NCBI GenBank assembly: GCA_947463775.1
Contig: CANHVD010000260.1
Location: 1-7,624 of the forward strand
Length of the DNA: 7,624 nucleotides
Direction: 5' to 3'
Source of the DNA: Planctomycetaceae bacterium
GTDB lineage: Bacteria; Planctomycetota; Planctomycetia; Planctomycetales; Planctomycetaceae
Under the pieces are notes generated by a model, which was given only the letters and a program-made list of their open reading frames with translations, did not search any database and was not told the origin of the DNA. Below are positions 5,711 through 7,624 of the stretch, piece by piece (within the stretch, counting starts at the first letter, position 1; each line of letters begins with the position of its first letter). The position numbers were made by a program, and so were the translations under genes.

Positions 5711-6466
5711 TCATCGGCCTTCAACTTGAAGGAAAGACGAGTTGCGTTTCAACGTCCGCAGGCAGGCCCAGATGAGAATACCCGCGAGCAGAAAGACGCA
5801 CCAGGGAAAGGTGACTGCGATTCGACCTGAATCAAACCAGTCCCCAAAAAACTCCAGCAGAAAGCCAACAACGACAATTTGGAGCAACGTGTTGTATTCT
5901 CGCCGAAGTACATTGCGCAACGAGAATCTGAGTTTGGGTGGCGTGTAGTTCCGCCAACTGGGGATGAAGGCCGGCGTGCGTTGAATCCAGATGCTGAAGT
6001 CTTCACCGAACTTTGATCGCAGGAAGGCTTCTTCCGCCAGCATGATCCGTTCGTAATACAACCAGAACGTCAACGTATACATCACCGGAAACCACCACGT
6101 CAGGGTAAAGCATGCGAGCCCAAGGCCGACTAGATAGTTGGCGAGATAAAGAGGGTGTCTGACGGTCGAGTAGATGCCGGTTGTGTTCAGCGACTCGGCA
6201 ACTTGACCGACCGTGTTTCGCCCCGACGTTCCGGCTGGAGTGTGGCCTACCGTCACAGCACGGATAAGCATGCCCAGAAAACTGATCCCCAAACTCACGA
6301 TTTCAATGCTGTCGGCGGTTAAACCATCATGCTTGGGGTGCGGAATTGGCAACATCGCAACAACAGCGCCCACAACAACTGCGATCGGAAGAAAGCTTCG
6401 CCAGCGAAACAACCAATTGCCGGTATTCGTCAACTCACGCTGCAAACCCATACTGAAGACCGCCAT
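5711..6466 (-). CDS. Integral-membrane methyltransferase, isoprenylcysteine/phospholipid methyltransferase-like
   Basis: Seen: 251 residues with about five or six membrane segments (roughly 24-41, 53-74, 106-137 as one or two, 193-210 and 217-237). The conserved core is 'TGIYSTVRHPLYLAN' (96-110), with the Arg-His-Pro signature at 103-105 and Asn110. It is followed by the acidic 'YYERIMLAEEAFLRSKFG' (137-154), then 'W-(x)5-PAFIP' around 160-169. Known: this arrangement defines the ICMT/PEMT-type family, which uses S-adenosylmethionine to methylate lipids or prenylated ends at the membrane; Leptospira LmtA, acting on lipid A phosphate, is one relative. Inferred: membrane-lipid or small-molecule methylation; prenyl-protein substrates are unlikely in bacteria. 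The ATG at 6464-6466 has AGGA only 2 nt away, and Met6 has no clear site either, so the start is somewhat uncertain. It is divergent from the response-regulator gene. Confidence 0.8.
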   Translation of the reverse strand: MAVFSMGLQRELTNTGNWLFRWRSFLPIAVVVGAVVAMLPIPHPKHDGLTADSIEIVSLGISFLGMLIRAVTVGHTPAGTSGRNTVGQVAESLNTTGIYSTVRHPLYLANYLVGLGLACFTLTWWFPVMYTLTFWLYYERIMLAEEAFLRSKFGEDFSIWIQRTPAFIPSWRNYTPPKLRFSLRNVLRREYNTLLQIVVVGFLLEFFGDWFDSGRIAVTFPWCVFLLAGILIWACLRTLKRNSSFLQVEGR

Positions 6467-6683
6467 TTTCCTGAAGATAAACGGGATGATGTGCGAGCAG
6501 ACTCAGCGCGGCAAGATCCAGTTGAAAGTCGCGGAACGCTAACGATGTCAAATCAATTGCTCCAGTTGGTGTTGATTAATTCGTGTTTATCTTGGCCCGC
6601 TCAACTCCTCAGAAAGACTGCTGATTCGATAGACTTCTGCGAGCGTATCAGGCTGTCAGGCGGAATGTTTTGCTGGCGAGTCA

Positions 6684-7367
6684 ATGTCACGGGTTCTTGT
6701 TGTTGAAGACCAACCCAACCTCCTGAGAAGTATTGTGTCGGCAACGACCGAGGCTGGATTCACTGTCGTCGGAGCTTCGACGCTGAGGGAAGCCACAGAA
6801 CAACTCAGTAATTCGCCCGATCTTGTGATCCTCGACATCATGTTGCCGGATGGCAGCGGCCTCGACTGGCTAAAATGCTGTCGGAGCGAGAAAAACGACG
6901 TGCCCGTTCTGCTCCTGACAGCTCGTGACTCCATTGAAGACCGCGTCCGTGGTCTCGACTGCGGAGCGGATGACTATCTGATCAAGCCGTTTTCGATCGA
7001 TGAACTGCTTGCAAGAGTGCGGGCACTGCTGCGTCGACGGTTACCTGAACCCCGCAATGAAGCGAGGATGCTGCAGATCCAGGACATTCAGGTCGATCTG
7101 ATGGCCAGAACTGTACTTCGAAACGGTCGCCCGATAGAACTTCAGCCACGACAGTTCGAACTGCTTGTCTTCCTCATGCAGAATCGAAATCAGATCGTCA
7201 CCCGCGAGATGATTGCGGCCAGTGTGTGGAAACAGCCTGATGCCACATGGACGAATGTTATTGAGGTCCACATCAATCATCTTCGAAAGAAGCTGGAACT
7301 GCCGGGCACCACTCCAATGCTGCAGACAGTTCGCGGCAAGGGATACCGATTAGGAGACGCCCTGTGA
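6684..7367 (+). CDS. OmpR/PhoB-family response regulator
   Basis: Seen: 227 residues, the normal length. The receiver domain (about 2-118) has acidic residues Glu8-Asp9, phosphoacceptor Asp51 in 'VILDIMLPDGSG', Thr79 and Lys101 in 'LIKPFS'. The C-terminal winged helix (about 130-225) includes 'LQPRQFELLVFLM', the recognition-helix region 'NVIEVHINHLRKKL' (191-204) and 'VRGKGYRL' (216-223). Every key residue is intact. The ATG at 6684 gives the usual 'SRVLVVED' start; the only purine-rich site, GGCGAG at 6675-6680, is rather close. Known: the kinase phosphorylates Asp51 and the regulator then binds promoter repeats. The stop overlaps the kinase start by two bases, so the pair is translationally coupled. 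The stimulus and target genes cannot be told. Confidence 0.95.
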   Translation: MSRVLVVEDQPNLLRSIVSATTEAGFTVVGASTLREATEQLSNSPDLVILDIMLPDGSGLDWLKCCRSEKNDVPVLLLTARDSIEDRVRGLDCGADDYLIKPFSIDELLARVRALLRRRLPEPRNEARMLQIQDIQVDLMARTVLRNGRPIELQPRQFELLVFLMQNRNQIVTREMIAASVWKQPDATWTNVIEVHINHLRKKLELPGTTPMLQTVRGKGYRLGDAL

Positions 7368-7624
7368 AAAAGCTTTCCATCCGCTGGAGTCTGTCGCTGT
7401 TCTTCTCCCTGGCCGTCGCTGGGATCGTCGTCGTGTTCGGGATCGTTCTGATTCTGATCACTCGGCAGCAACTGTTAGCGAGGACGGACGCAGCGTTGCG
7501 GGAAGAGTTGCGTGAGATCCTTTTGGAAGCGGAACTGCATCAGTCCGTCGCTGAGTTTCAGAAAGCAGCTCAGACTCGTTTCTATCATCACGACATTTAT
7601 GACTTTGTCGTTGTGGATGACAAG
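7364..7624 (+). CDS. Sensor histidine kinase, N-terminal part only
   Basis: Seen: GTG at 7364 overlaps the regulator's TGA (7365-7367) as GTGA. AGGAG at 7352-7356 lies 7 nt upstream. The frame stays open for 87 codons to the window edge. Residues 8-32 form one strong membrane helix after a basic start (Lys2, Lys3, Arg7). Next comes a charged, probably coiled segment ('TDAALREELREILLEAE', 41-57), and then the start of an extracytoplasmic sensor region. The catalytic parts (His box, ATPase domain) lie beyond the window, so the kinase call rests on gene order plus this N-terminal layout, which is typical of partners of OmpR-type regulators. Inferred: a membrane sensor that phosphorylates the adjacent regulator. 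Confidence 0.85.
   Translation, partial: MKKLSIRWSLSLFFSLAVAGIVVVFGIVLILITRQQLLARTDAALREELREILLEAELHQSVAEFQKAAQTRFYHHDIYDFVVVDDK

Noticed and set aside
5471..5830. Plus-strand open frame of 119 codons
   Set aside because: It runs antisense into the methyltransferase gene, contains the terminator hairpin, and its product is basic and low-complexity with no family motif.
6329..6706. Plus-strand open frame of 125 codons before the response regulator
   Set aside because: It overlaps both the methyltransferase gene (antisense) and the regulator start, and its translation shows no recognisable domain.

Overview
This 7.6 kb window looks like ordinary chromosomal DNA from a planctomycete (class Planctomycetia). 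That placement is an inference. It rests on moderate GC, scattered single genes separated by long spacers, and the mix of secreted SMP-30-like and acetyl-esterase-like enzymes, a Kelch protein, a DinB-like protein and an orphan HemP-like peptide. No marker gene fixes the taxon.

Left part (1-2288). The 3' part of a Kelch beta-propeller gene runs in from the window edge. It is followed on the same strand by a 12-codon mini-ORF whose stop overlaps the start of a small HemP-family gene. HemP converges with a minus-strand alpha/beta-hydrolase (lipase-like) gene. A perfect 8-bp stem-loop lies between the two and covers the lipase stop codon.

Middle part (2289-4435). A secreted SMP-30/gluconolactonase-like gene lies upstream of the lipase on the minus strand, and the two probably form an operon. 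A 409-nt divergent spacer separates it from a plus-strand DinB-like gene. This spacer holds the most striking non-coding feature of the window: a 111-nt, almost perfectly symmetrical inverted pair of REP-like palindromes.

Right part (4436-7624). A secreted esterase of the BD-FAE/acetyl-xylan-esterase type has a GTG start and a good Rho-independent terminator about 115 nt past its stop. It converges with a minus-strand integral-membrane methyltransferase of the isoprenylcysteine/phospholipid methyltransferase type. Divergent from that is an OmpR-family response regulator whose stop overlaps the GTG start of a sensor histidine kinase cut off by the window end. These last two form a classic two-component operon.

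The genes do not form one recognisable pathway. The clear functional units are the response regulator/kinase pair, the SMP-30/lipase pair and possibly Kelch/HemP. I found no CRISPR array, tRNA, rRNA, insertion sequence or phage gene. The observations most worth checking are the REP-like pair, the mini-ORF/HemP overlap and the competing hairpins in the DinB-gene leader.
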